Source: Meconema thalassinum (Eukaryota; Arthropoda; Insecta; Orthoptera; Tettigoniidae). Taken from it: a DNA stretch of 64,000 nucleotides. A program made the position numbers and the translations under genes. Position 1 is the stretch's first letter, and each line of letters begins with the position of its first letter. Below are positions 34,623 to 44,865 of the stretch, piece after piece. Location: contig OX336388.2 of the NCBI GenBank assembly GCA_946902985.2, forward strand, positions 1,217,160,609 to 1,217,224,608, read 5' to 3'. The notes under the pieces are model-generated. The model searched no databases. It had not been told where the DNA came from and was given only the letters and a program-made list of their open reading frames with translations.

Positions 34623-35548
34623 AATTGTTGTTTTAAGGGGCCTAACATCGAGGTTATCGGCCCCTGACGAAATGAAATGACATGAAATGGAAGGATGAAG
34701 ATAAAAAACAGCTCACTGCTATGGATAAAACGAAAATGGTTTAGATAAAACATAGACAGTGAGCCCCAACAATTATGACTTATGTAGCAGGAAAAATACT
34801 TACAAAAAGGAACTCAGATTGAAACTACTCACCAAATGGAGAGCGGTAATATGTACATAAGGGAATTTCGAACGAAAATACTCACAAAAGGAAGAGATTG
34901 AAAAAGACGCACAAAATGTAGGTTAAGTCCAAAATACGTACAAAATGCAACGTACAGTCGAAATACTTACAAAATGCAAGTGAAATCAAAATACTTACAA
35001 AATGCAAATGAGATTGAAAATACGCACAAAATGTAATGTAGATTCAAAATACCCACAAAATGCAATTGAGAATTAACTACTTGAAAAAAGCGGGGTAGGT
35101 TGAAAATACAAAAGGCAATCGAAATTGCTTACAAAAGGTACGGTAAATTCAAACTTCTCATTTGGATGGACAATACTTACAAAATGCAATTTAGATTGAA
35201 AATAATTACAAAATGTAATTTAGATTCAAAATACCCACAAAATTGCAATTGAGACTAAACTACTTCAACAAAGCGGGGTAGATTGAAAATACAAAATGCA
35301 ATTGAAATTCAAAATACTCACAAGAAGACCCCCCTATATTGAAAGACTTATTAAAAAGCAATTTTGATTGGCAATCCTTACAAAATGCAAGTGAGGTTGA
35401 AAAACTCTCACAAAATGCAATTTAGATCGAAAAAGTTACAAAATGCAATGTAGATTAAGAATACCTACAAAAAGGTGCGGGAATCAGTACAAGTTTTATC
35501 ATACAGTGTGTCGAGAAGCGAAAAGTTATCTTTCGGTGCTCTATACGT
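32178..35548 (-). pseudogene. LINE-D: CR1/L2-like LINE, catalytically dead
   Basis: On the minus strand from 35548 it encodes the endonuclease C-terminal half (YRAPKDNFSLLDTLY near 35500-35550; then after the nested repeat IIIAGDLNLPKVDW, TLDVFLVRP and PGISDHSWVELNI). It then encodes the reverse transcriptase (GNYRPVSLTS, HHGFRKAYSCESQ, DFVKAFDVVPHDML, GIPQGSVIGTLLFLAFINDL). The catalytic box reads LFEDNSVIY instead of the expected F/Y-A-D-D, so two active-site positions are changed. The C-terminal part has KLGWESLEARLCAMYNTY and the terminal KYSFVNRAIDNWNSLP. The 3' end has an (ATTC/GAAT)n tail at 32178-32190. Frames change near 33235 and 33670. It is 5' truncated and lies inside LINE-B. Confidence 0.85.
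34593..35486 (+). repeat. Composite minisatellite repeat, copy 2, with 11-bp target duplication
   Basis: GTACAAGTTTT flanks both sides (34582-34592 and 35487-35497), and the LINE-D endonuclease frame continues across the insert. The unit has a (GATGAT)n plus TTGTTGTTTTAAGGGG head, then a spacer, then about 690 bp of the 29-bp degenerate repeat (core TACTTACAAAATGCAATT). Duplication size and the simple repeat at one end suggest it moved by retroposition, its tail being (ATC)n on the minus strand. Confidence 0.8.
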
Positions 35549-36219
35549 TATGGGATGGGGGATCTGAATGCCCATGTAGGAAGAGAAAGACAAGGGTATG
35601 AGAGTGTACTTGGACCAGAGGGTTGGGGCAGAAGAAATGAGGAAGGAAAGAGACTGTTGGACTTCTGTCAAAGGAACAGCCTGCTAGTTGGAAACTCCTG
35701 GTTCAAGACAAGAGAGAGCCACACAATCACATGGTACAGTGATGACTTGACCAGGAAGTCGGTGGTCGACTATATACTGTATGAGAAAGAATTAAATAAG
35801 GACATCACGGACATCAAGGTTATACCATCGGAGAACTTGGAGAGCGACCATCGATTGCTGGTAATGAACCTGAGAGGGACTAAGGAGAAGAAAGGGACTG
35901 AGAACCAGGAAAGATGTATAAGGATATGGAAACTGAAAGAAGGAGATAGAAGGGTAGAGTACCTCAAAATGGTAAAGGAAGGAATTCCAACAGATGAAGA
36001 AAGAGGGGTGGAAGAGGAATGGCCTGGATTTAAGAAGACACTATTAGGTGCAGCAGAAGCAGTATGTGGGAAGACAAGTAGTAAGAAGAGGTGGAAGGAA
36101 ACACCATGGTGGAATGAGAAGACAGAAGATATAGTAAGGGAAAAGAATAGAGCCTTTAGGGTGTGGTACCAAAACAGGACGGTAGAGACAAGGGAAGAGT
36201 ACCAGGAAAGGAAGGAAGG
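35549..36219 (+). pseudogene. LINE-B endonuclease, middle and C-terminal part
   Basis: The frame resumes at the D-L-N motif MGDLNAHVGRERQGYE, joining the sequence left at 32177. It continues with RLLDFCQRNSLLVGNSWF, SVVDYILYEKEL and LESDHRLLVMNLRG, the S-D-H motif. It is open for 224 codons and ends in the SINE at 36220. The opposite-strand frames here are shadows. Confidence 0.85.
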
Positions 36220-36403
36220 AAGCTTGTAGTTTAACGTGACCGTTAATCTCGCGATCATAAGCCACAGGACCTCCGTTTTACGTGGAATCCGAACCACAGG
36301 ACATGGCATTTCACATCGAAAATCTCACATGCATTGACCGGGAATCGAACCCGGTCCGCCTTGGTGAGAGGCATACAGCTAGACGCTGAGCCACCACGCC
36401 CCC
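36220..36403 (-). mobile_element. tRNA-derived SINE with (TTCC)n tail
   Basis: On the minus strand the tRNA-like head starts near 36403 and has a B box GGTTCGATTCC (complement of 36341-36351). The body ends in CAAGCTTCC followed by TTCC repeats. The flanks TACCAGGAAAGGAAGGAAGG (36200-36219) and TACCAGGAAAGAAAGAAGG (36404-36422) are the target duplication. The last 60 bp of this SINE recur at 55362-55424. Confidence 0.85.
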
Positions 36404-38245
36404 TACCAGGAAAGAAAGAAGGAGGCAAAGAGAGTAGTAGCTGAGGAGAGAAGAAAGTGGATGGAAGAGTGGACAAAGATGATGGAGGAGGATAGTAAAG
36501 GTACAAAAAAAGGTCCGGTATGGGATGGTAAAAAATAAGAGGTGGAAGGATCCTACGGATTATGTTAGAATGGTGAACAAAAGGGGACAAGAGATAGAAA
36601 ATAGGGAAGAACTGAAGAAAATGTGGAAAGAATATTTTGAAGAACTTCTGAACCCAAATGGAAACCACAGCGAGGAAGAAGAAATTGGGGAAGAGGAAGA
36701 TGGACTGCAAACAGAAAAGGACTGAACATGGAAATAAGTGGAAGATGCAGTGAGGAAGATGAAAGGAGGGAAAGCACCGGGTGTGGATGAGTTGAGTGTG
36801 GAGATGGTGAGAGCAGCAGGAGAGGTGGGGATACAATGGTTGTACCGAGTGATGAAGACAGCATGGAAGGAAAGGAAGACCCCAGAGGACTGGAAAAAGG
36901 GAATAATTGTCCCGATCTTCAAGAAAGGTAGTAGAACAGAATGCAGAAACTATCGGGGAATAACACTGATGAGTCATTGTGCAAAGATGTTTGAGAAAGT
37001 TTTTGAAAGGAGAATTAGGACAAGGATAGAAGGAGGGATGAGGGAAGAACAACAGGCCTTCAGAGCAGGAAGGTCCACAGTGGATTTGATTTTTGCTGTA
37101 AGGCAGTTACAAGAACAGCACTATGAGTATGGAACAGATCTACTGATGGCCTTCCTGAACATTGAGAAAGCATATGACAGTGTATGCAGAAACAAAGTAT
37201 GGAATTCCCTGGAGGACAGAGGAGTAGAAAAATGGACTATAAGGAGGATAAAGGAGATTTACAAGGGAGGCATCAGCTGTGTGAAAGTGGGAGGAGAGAG
37301 ATCAGACTGGCTGGAACAGAGAAACGGCCTGAGACAAGGAAGTGCACTGTCACCGTTACTTTTCATTGTGGTGATAGATGACATAATGACCCGAGTGGCA
37401 CAAGTAATTGGGGAAGGATGAAAGCAATGGAGTTTGCAGATGATTTGATGATTTGGGGAAACAAGGAGGAGAAGGTAAAGGAACAAATTGGACGAGTGGG
37501 AAGGAATAATACAAGGATATGGGATGAAATTTAGCATAAATAAGAGTGAGATGGTGATCACAACAAGGAAGAAGGAAAGAACCACAACAGGAATAACAAT
37601 TGGTGGGGAACAGCTGAAGAAAGTGGAGAGTTTCAAGTATCTGGGAAGCCTGATACAAGATAATGGAAGAAACGATAGAGAAATAAATGAGCGGGGGAGA
37701 CAGGCAGAAGCATTCCGGATGAGTGTGAGAAGCATGTTATGGAGCAAAGATGTCCCTCAGAACAGCAAAAAGATCATATATCGGACATACTATGTCCCTA
37801 TCCTGACGTATGCCTCGGAGACCTGGGTTATGAAAGGAAGGGAGAAGAGCAAAATGCAGGCCAGTGAGATGAGGTTCTTGAGAAGCAGTATTGGAGCTAC
37901 AAAGATAGACAGAATAAGAAATGAGAGGACCAGAGAATTAATGAAGGAGGAACCATTACAGGATGGTATAGAGAAATCTAGACTTAGATGTTATGGACAT
38001 GTAAAACGAATGGAGGAGAAGAGGATACCCAGGAGGATACACGAGACAAAGTGGGAAGGAAAGAGATCGAGAGGAAGACGGAGAGACAGGTGCCTGAAGG
38101 GGGTGGAAGAAAGCATGAAGAAGAGAGGAGAAGACTGGACAAGGGTGGAGGCTGAGAGATGGTGGGAAGACAGAAGACGTTGAAGAGGCCTGTGTTCCAA
38201 ACAGACCCGGCCAGTGGCTAGAAACTGTGCAAGATGATGATGATG
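36404..38245 (+). pseudogene. LINE-B reverse transcriptase and C-terminal region
   Basis: It contains MVNKRGQEIENREELKKMWK (about 36571), KMKGGKAPGVDELSVEMV, GIIVPIFKKGSRTECRNYRG, MREEQQAFRAGRSTVDLI, LMAFLNIEKAYDSVCRNKVW and GLRQGSALSPLLFIVVIDDI. The catalytic FADDLMIW is near 37433-37456. The C-terminal part includes KVESFKYLGSLIQDNGRNDR and YGHVKRMEEKRIPRR. Breaks include stops near 36535 and 36723 and a frameshift near 37420. FADD is preserved. It is highly similar to the truncated copy at 25924-27678, which may be of similar age. Confidence 0.85.
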
Positions 38246-38253
38246 AGACACAG

Positions 38254-39072
38254 CTTATTGAAGGATTAAGGATACTCTTGGGGAAAGAGCTGAAATATTA
38301 AGGACACAGATGGAAAGCCTTTAACAGATAGGGAGGAAAAGGTTGAGAGATGGAAAGCTTACATAGAGTGTTTGTAAAAGGGAAAGGAGATTGAGAATCA
38401 TGTAATGGAAATGGAAGAGGAAATTGATGAGGATGAGAAAGGAGATTTAATATTGAGATCAGAATTTTACAGAGCATTGGAAGACTTAAGCAGGAACAAA
38501 GCACCAGGCATAGATGATATATCGATTGAGTTGCTACGGTACATAGGTGATGATGGTCTGATCAGGTTATTTCACTTGGTGTGTAGGAATTATGAGACAG
38601 GTGAGGTACCCTCTGATTTCAAGAAGAATGTTATCATCCCTACACCGAAGAAAGTAGGAGCTGACAGATGTGATCACCGTACAATCAGCTTGATTACTCA
38701 TGCTTCAAATATCCTGTCTAGAATAATTTACAAGAGGAGGGAAAGCCAGATAGAAACGGAGTTGGGTGAAGACCAGTTTGGTTTCAAGAGAAATTTAGGA
38801 ACAAGGGAAGCTGTACTAAGTCTTAGGCTGATTTTGGAAGGTAGAATAACGAAAGATAATAGAACATTCATGGCATTTGTAGACTTAGAAAAGGCTTTTG
38901 ATAATGTTGATTGGACTAAATTGTTTGAAATTTTGAAAACGATTGGAATAAAGTACAGCAATAGGAGGGTGATCTAAGATAACAGTCTTTCAAGCTGAAG
39001 GACAAGAGAGTGAAGCTGGTATGCAGAAAGGAGTAAGACAAGCTGCAACTTATCACCCATACTTTACAATTT
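38254..39072 (+). pseudogene. LINE-A reverse transcriptase, N-terminal part
   Basis: This piece follows the second AGACACAG duplication. It encodes the start of the reverse transcriptase: DLSRNKAPGIDDISIELLRY, SDFKKNVIIPTPKK, CDHRTISLITHASNILSRII, GEDQFGFKRNLGTREAVL and FMAFVDLEKAFDNVDWTKLF (the first catalytic Asp motif). A stop lies at 38975-38977. Coding is cut at 39072 by the CAGGGTTGATA element just before the palm motif with FADD, which is found at 43340 onward. Confidence 0.8.
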
Positions 39073-39539
39073 CAGGGTTGATATGCTTTCAGGATTTCAA
39101 ATTTCCCTGATTTTCCCCGGTTTTCCCGACCAAAATTTAAGAAATTCCCTGACCGCAGAATCGTTTATTTCCCTGACTTTTCCCGATTTTCCAGACTAAA
39201 GTATAGAAAATTCATTAACCACAGGGACGACATTTACCTCGCTGTTCCTTAGGTTTTCCAAACATAGCAAAAGTTCATGTACCTTTAGGAAACCTTCTTC
39301 TGTATGATCGATTAAGATTAAGTTCGAAAAACTGATTTTAGACTAATTATTTGTGCAAGGCTATTCTTAGACGCAAGGAGAAATGTTGTAGTAGATGAAA
39401 ATAATAGTGATAAAAAAATATCCGAGCAATGTTTCATTATATAAACCGGACTTATATGTTGCTCTCTGTATACATTAACGCGTTTCTTTAAAAGTATAAA
39501 AACAAATAACAAAAAATAAATTTTAAAAAACAGTTCTTT

Positions 39540-40936
39540 TTATTTGTTTACATATGTTACGCCCTCATTGGAGCACTTAACCAAAACAAGTATATACATA
39601 TATGAAAAACAATATTAAAGATTCAGCTTCTTATTTTTCTTCTTTTCCCAAAACATTTTCATTCTAGTCGACCTTGCCGCTCTCTCTGCATCGCTTATGG
39701 TGTAAGTTTTGCGGGTAAAGGTTTTTAAGGGAAGTCGGATGTTCTTGTTTTTCAAGATATTCTTCTCATCTTTGTTAGCAATTTGGGACATTGTCAAGCC
39801 GAGTTCATCCAGATCATTTTGAATTTCCATAAACCAAGAGTTCTTTGTTTTACTTTTGAAAAAATAATTAAATAATACTTTTAATTGTCTGGTATCCGGC
39901 AGGCGTGAGATATGACAAAATAAAAGCAATTCGCCTTTTTCACATAGTATCGACTATAGACTCAGTTTCTTTATAAACCACTTCATTTGGTAATAGACGC
40001 CATTGACCATCCACCTGATGTTTTTTATTAATTATAGTTCAGAGAATTCTTCTATCAATCTTCTGTAATGTGTCAGTAACTGATCGAGTGTTTAACTTGA
40101 AAAGTGTTTCACAAGCATATATTGCTTCCGTTTAATAACTGATTCGTAATGTCGTAATTTGGCATTTATGGAGTGTGATTTTTTTTTGTAACTAGACCAA
40201 GTAATATATTGTGCTTGTCTTAACTTTGTAGTTCTATTTTCGATTGACGCTTTCTCATTCAAATTCCATGTTATAATCTCCCCTAAATATTTAAATTTAT
40301 GTACAACTTTAATTTCTTTATTGTTGATCAATGTAATAGCTTGTGTTTCCACATCAAAGGATGCCATTATTTCAGTCTTTTCAAATGAAATTTGAAGTCC
40401 TACTTTTGCTGCAATAGACCCAAGTTCTTCAATTTGGTGTTTAGCCTCATCTATACTGGTTGCAAGCAGTGCAAGGTCATCCGCAAAGGCCAAGCAATTC
40501 AGTTTTATATTAGTACCGATCTTTACATTTGGAGGACAAGTTTTGTTCCACTCACGCATGATCTTTTCAAGAACACTATTAAATAATAACGGTGATAGAC
40601 CATCTCCCTGTCGAAGTCCAGTCCGGATATCAAATGGTTCAGACAAGTCGCCTCGAAATTTAACCTTTGATTTAGTATCTTTCAAAGTAACGCCGATGAG
40701 GTTGATAAGCTTTTGATGTAACCCAAATTCCCTAAGGATGTTAAGTAATGACCCTCGATGGATACTGTCATAAGCTTTCTTAAAATCCACAAAAGTAATG
40801 ACGAAATCCTTTTGTCTCATTCTATGATATTTCATTATCCATTTCAGACTGATGATCTGATCCGGACAGCTGCGACCTGGTCGGAACCCTCCATGATATT
40901 CTCCTAGTTCTTGATCGAGTTGTTGTTGAATTCTTG
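39540..40936 (-). pseudogene. LINE-C: 5'-truncated RTE-like LINE
   Basis: Flanked by a 13-bp duplication AAAACAGTTCTTT (39527-39539 and 40937-40949). The minus-strand protein starts inside the reverse transcriptase: ELGEYHGGFRPGRSCPDQII, FVITFVDFKKAYDSIHRG, TGLRQGDGLSPLLFNSVLEK and the catalytic LAFADDLALLATSIDEA, then VHKFKYLGEIITWN. A break near 39930-40090 separates the C-terminal part (RLPDTRQLKVLFNYF; WFMEIQNDLDELGLT). FADD is intact. It represents a different subfamily from LINE-A and LINE-B. Confidence 0.85.
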
Positions 40937-41219
40937 TCAAAACAGTTCTTTACTGTAATAAATAACGTTTATTACGATAAGAACAGGAACACATTTTTAC
41001 AATAAATGTTAATTTACTAACATCAATTAAAAAAAAATAACTGTGAAGACAGGAATCAATCACCAATTCTTACTTTCTAGTCAATCACAATAAAAGTATC
41101 TAGAAACTGTCAACTGATACATTTTATTCCAACATTAGATATTTAATATCAAATGAGTTGTTTCAGTTAATATGCCGTCTTGTGTACAAGAAGTTATGAT
41201 TACAAAGAAGTTGCTCTGA

Positions 41220-41640
41220 TCTTGACCGTTTGGGGAGATTTCCTTTGTCCCAGCGGAAAATCACGAAATATAAGCGACGTTACGTGATTGTCACCGAATC
41301 ATGTCCTCGCAGTCAAGTACGGAGAAATATCGAGACGTTACAAGATCGGCGCTGGTCTCAGCCGTTTGACGTGATTTGTAGATTTCACGATCGAACACGG
41401 AGAAAAATCGCGATTTACATAATCGGTGTCACTTTTAGTCGTTCGACGAGATTTCTCTTGTCCTTGAGGTCGGGCACGGAAAAATATAGTACTATTACGC
41501 AATCGGCACCGCTTGCTGTCCGTTTGACAAGAATCCAGTTGTACTCGTCATCGAAAGCGGAGAAATATCGCGATGTATCGCAATCGCTACCGCTCTCGGT
41601 CGTTTAACGAGATTCCCATCTCCTTGCGGCTGGACACTGA
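41220..41640. repeat. Degenerate tandem repeat, about 80 bp
   Basis: The phrase CGTTTGACGAGATT or a variant recurs at about 41225, 41362, 41440, 41519 and 41600. The phrases GAGAAATATCGCGATG and GCAATCGGCACCGCT alternate with it. Spacing is 79-81 bp after the first interval. Similar phrases reappear near 42308 and 42960, so the array once extended further. The open frames across it have no recognised product. Confidence 0.65.
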
Positions 41641-42061
41641 GAACGAGATAGTATGCAATCGGCCGTTCAACAATTGTCTGCCTGTGTATCTGTCCTGGTA
41701 GAATGGCGGAGGCAAGCTCGAGGTTGGGCATGGTTAAAATTCACGAGCAGTTATGGACATGGTCGGCGTCGCGATTCCCGCTGTCCCTATGCTGTGGTTG
41801 GAAGTTCACGGTGGATCACGAGAAGAAATGGGTATCCCGATGCTACGCAGTCTGTGGGTTGATGCACTTCTTGCTCCCCGTACACTTTTAAGTATACGGT
41901 AATGGGAAAAGTGGCTAGTAGGGTTCGGTATGTTTCGTGATGGGTGCCCAACCAACTTTGACAGGATTCCCGCAGTCCTCGTAGACACAAGTTCGCAACC
42001 GGGCACGGGTTTTATGACTTACGCAACTGGCGTCGATCTCGGTCCATTTTTTTAAAATTTA

Positions 42062-42190
42062 AACACAAATTGTGCTAAATGTTCCGGCATAACTCAACAA
42101 AATTTTCAAAAGAAAAATATGTATTGTCCGTTGAGCCATTATATATTTTAGCACAAATTGTGCTAAATGTTCCGGCATAACTCAACAAAA
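42062..42190. repeat. Short direct repeat pair
   Basis: ACAAATTGTGCTAAATGTTC followed by CGGCATAACTCAACAAAAT occurs at about 42065 and again at about 42154. The copies are about 90 bp apart and nearly identical. Confidence 0.75.
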
Positions 42191-43339
42191 TGACAGTGTT
42201 TCGCCCCGGTGGGCTCTTCAGTTGGTTAAAGCACACCTCACCAAGACACTGTCTAGTACACAATGGGAAGGCCATTGCAAGACGTATTTGATACATGTGT
42301 ATCCACGTCACGTTCGTTTGACAAGATTCCCGCAGGCAAGTCGTGCGGTCAGCCGGCCGTTTTGAGGATGTGATTTCGGAGGATGAACGTTCGAAGTAGG
42401 CATCGGATATTACGAATCATTCAGAGAGGATAGCACGAATAATACGGAAAGAGGCACATTTTCATTCGAATTCAAATTATACAAGTTTTCGAGATAACCG
42501 GTTAGATTATATATCCAATGGAACCAAAGTTCGAAGGAAAAATAGACATATAACGGAGTTTCGAATTAACCGAACTGGATGTCGCAAATTTACGAGACGG
42601 ATAGATTTTTCAAATATACTGGCGCCTATGTATTTCAGAGCATTTTTGCGATTTTCTTTCGAAACTGTATCATTTCGCAAGATCGCGACAATAAATTGTA
42701 TCGCATTATTTCTGGAGTTCAATTTGAAATATTCAAATTTATAGGTCAGTATCAGAAATGAGAGATTACTGTTGAGTTTCGGATGTTATCACGAATAAAC
42801 GTCTCGCAAAAAGTCAGGTTTTCAAATAATGCAGAAAAACATTTCACACAAAATTAAACTCTCTTCTTGATGCCGAAAATATACGTTGAACCGATGTAGA
42901 CAGTACCACTGAAGGTACCCTCAGTATCCATTTCCTTGAGGTCGTGCCCGGGGAAGCCTACGCAATCGGCACCGCTTGCGTGAAACTCGCTTCATCACAA
43001 TCTGTGAGCCTAGCGGCGCGGGTTTAAATGATTTAAACCGACCTCAGCGAATTCTCGTTACCTCCAACTATCCAGACATAAAAATTAGCTACTTTTCGTT
43101 ACTTTCGTTACCCGTTTGTAAAATTAGCTACTTTTTCGTTACTTTTCATTACCGGTAGACACCCTGGTATAACAACCAAAAATTACTGTCAAACCTTAAT
43201 AGTTTTTTCTTCTTCTTCTTCTTCTTTCTCTCTTTTTGTTTTACAAAATTCCCTGACTTTTCCCGGTTTTCCCTGACCGCAACAAAAATTCCTGACTTTT
43301 CCCGGTATTCTCGGTTTTCCCGGTCGCGTATCAACCCTG

Positions 43340-44212
43340 AATTTTACATTGAACAAGCAATGAAGGAAATTGGAGAAGAATTTCAAGTGGGAGTGAAGAT
43401 TCAAGGAGAAATAATTTCAACAACTGAGATTTGCTGATGACATCGTCATCTTGGCCGACACGCCAGAGGATTTGAATGAGATTTTGAATGGTATGGATTC
43501 CGTCCTGAGGAAGGAATTCATGGTATGGACTCCATCCTGTGGAAAGAATTCATGATGATAATTAATAAATGTAAAACAAAAATATTGGAATGCAGCCGAA
43601 ATAAATCAGATACCACTATGTACAGGTTGGCAGGTGAAAAGCTTACTTAGGAAGCAAAATAACCAGTGATGGTTGAAAGAAAGAGGATATAAAAAGTAGG
43701 TTGGCTCAGGCAAGGAAAGCATTTCTATAAAAAAAAGAATCTGTTGACATCGAATATAGATTTAGGTATTAGGAGGTAATTTTTGAAAGCCTTTGTCTGG
43801 AGCATGGCACTCTATGGAAGTAAAACTTGGACTATTGGTGCAGCAGAAAAGAGGATAATTGAACCGTTTGAAATGTGGTGTTATTGGAAAATGATGAAGA
43901 TGAGATGGGTAGATAGGGTTACAAACGAAGAGGTATTAAGATGAGTGGGAGAGGAGAGATGTTTCTGGCGACTGCTAATGAAGAGAAGAGATAGGTTGGT
44001 TTACACATACTAAGACACCCAGGAATAGCAAGCTTAGTTATGGAAGGAAGAGTCGAGGACAAGAACTGTAGGGGTAGACCAACGTTAGAATATGTTAAAC
44101 AGATTGCCTCGGATGTAGGGTGTGGTAGCTATGTAGAGATGAAAAGCTTAGCTCAGGACAGGGAGGCATGGAGCGCTGCATCAAGCCAGTCAAAAGACTG
44201 AAGACTCAAACA
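43340..44212 (+). pseudogene. LINE-A reverse transcriptase end and C-terminal tail
   Basis: It resumes with FYIEQAMKEIGEEFQVGVKI and then the catalytic FADDIVILADTPEDLNEIL (about 43424-43480). A local tandem duplication of about 38 bp (43488-43560) disrupts the frame. The C-terminal part has MALYGSKTWTIGAAEKR, then HPGIASLVMEGRVED, RGRPTLEYVKQIASDVGC and MKSLAQDREAW. This conserved tail ends about 60 bp before the element's 3' end. Several shifts are present. Confidence 0.8.
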
Positions 44213-44213
44213 A

Positions 44214-44312
44214 CAACACTAATACAGTCATCACAACTGGCAAATCCCACACACACCAAAGTACATGGGGCTACATGACCACAATGTTGCAAAGCCCCTA
44301 AATCAATCAACG
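44214..44312 (-). repeat. Dispersed repeat C, copy 2
   Basis: The complement matches 31827-31945 around GATTTAGGGGCTTTG, GGTCATGTAGCCCCATG and GATGACTGTATTAGTG. It abuts the 3' end of LINE-A. Confidence 0.6.
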
Positions 44313-44341
44313 ACAAGAGCTCTAATAACTACCACACTTAC

Positions 44342-44487
44342 CATAAGGACATCAGTAAAGCTGAGAAGTGAAGTGACTGACTCTCCAGTTTTCACACATT
44401 TCAGGGTGATCACAGCTCCATCACTTCCAGTGATAAAAACATTTAGTTTCCCACTCTGAACAACGTACACATTCTCATCCGCATCAC
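44342..44487 (-). CDS. sws: Exon of neuropathy target esterase / Swiss cheese (cNMP-binding domain, second half)
   Basis: Read on the minus strand, a TTTTTCAG acceptor (ending at 44488) is followed by 146 bp and a GTAAGT donor (44341 downward). The exon encodes DADENVYVVQSGKLNVFITG, then SDGAVITLKCVKTGES and VTSLLSFTDVLM. This matches the first cyclic-nucleotide-binding domain of PNPLA6/7 (NTE; sws in flies), an ER-anchored lysophospholipase: D-x-x-x-V-Y-[IV]-V-Q-S-G and the GESVTSLLSF signature. It starts with the last two bases of a Gly codon, completing the G left by the exon at 61636-61730. There are no stops, and the sequence is highly conserved, so the gene appears functional. The next downstream exon was not found in the window, implying a following intron of more than 44 kb unless I missed it. 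Confidence 0.88.
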
Positions 44488-44865
44488 CTGAAAAATAATG
44501 TTACGTAATGTTACAATAGCCACGATGCCCATATGTAGCTGAATTGTACCATTCCTTACATGATTGGTATGAGAGATGCCCATCATCTAGCAGAGCATTC
44601 TCATTTTCAATGTAGAGGGCGTGGTGGCGCAGCACATAGGAATGGATCTCCCTGGAAATTTCACTCGAAACTTTTATCTTGTTCTAGCGCACGATTTCCT
44701 GCATTTTATGTGTGTATTGTGCAGATATACATGATCACGTAAGGAATATTTCACATAAGGCATTACAGCACTATACATAATCACAATAAAACAACTGGAT
44801 AAGAGATTCAAATGTACAGGTTCAGTAAACAATAAAAATAAACGTAAAGGTCGTTATTTCCTTAC
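44488..44865. other. Intron sequence next to the exon
   Basis: No gene recognised. A phrase GAGGGCGTGGTGGCGCAG near 44616 resembles a SINE head, but no B box follows, so it is not called. Confidence 0.4.

Larger units (their letters stand above)
31700..38245 (+). mobile_element. LINE-B: RTE-like LINE inserted in LINE-A, itself split three times
   Basis: Flanked by AGACACAG (31692-31699 and 38246-38253), it ends in a (GAT)n tail at about 38233-38245. Its own pieces are 31700-31816, 31979-32177, 35549-36219 and 36404-38245. The intruders are repeat C (31817-31978), LINE-D (32178-35548) and a SINE (36220-36403). The first pieces encode the endonuclease start (LDLLVLAETKWKGEG, with the catalytic ETKW-type motif; then VVVRDGLKEEV). 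The 5' end is truncated within the endonuclease. Stops and shifts make it inactive. Confidence 0.8.
39073..43339. mobile_element. 4.27-kb element with CAGGGTTGATA inverted ends
   Basis: The left end CAGGGTTGATATGC and the complement of the right end (CAGGGTTGATACGC) form a short terminal inverted repeat. AATTT is duplicated around it (39068-39072 and 43340-43344). Both subterminal regions carry repeated TTCCCTGACTTTTCCCGGTTTTCCC phrases in the same orientation. The CAGGG start is hAT-like, but the duplication is 5 bp and not 8. No transposase was recognised. The interior holds LINE-C and an approximately 80-bp degenerate tandem array. LINE-A coding resumes at 43340. Confidence 0.7.
20620..44212 (+). 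mobile_element. LINE-A: near-full-length RTE-like LINE split by four nested insertions
   Basis: Pieces at about 20620-21079, 21688-22449, 31521-31699, 38254-39072 and 43340-44212 add to about 3.1 kb. In order they encode endonuclease, linker, reverse transcriptase start, reverse transcriptase end and C-terminal tail on the plus strand. At each break the protein reading resumes where it stopped, and each insert has its own end structure or duplication. The total length fits the RTE clade, where one ORF encodes endonuclease plus reverse transcriptase. The 3' end is followed by an (AAC)-like tail near 44205-44217. The 5' border is approximate. All pieces carry stops or frameshifts, so the element is dead. 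A 3' tail of the same family recurs at 61021-61297. Confidence 0.75.

Noticed and set aside
36341..36403. Possible tRNA gene on the minus strand
   Set aside because: The A and B boxes are those of a SINE head with a body, tail and target duplication; no full cloverleaf with a proper acceptor stem was found.
35770..37747. Long minus-strand frames opposite LINE-B
   Set aside because: Antisense shadows of the plus-strand endonuclease and reverse transcriptase.
41230..41607. 125-codon plus-strand frame
   Set aside because: It follows the roughly 80-bp degenerate tandem array and encodes no known motif.
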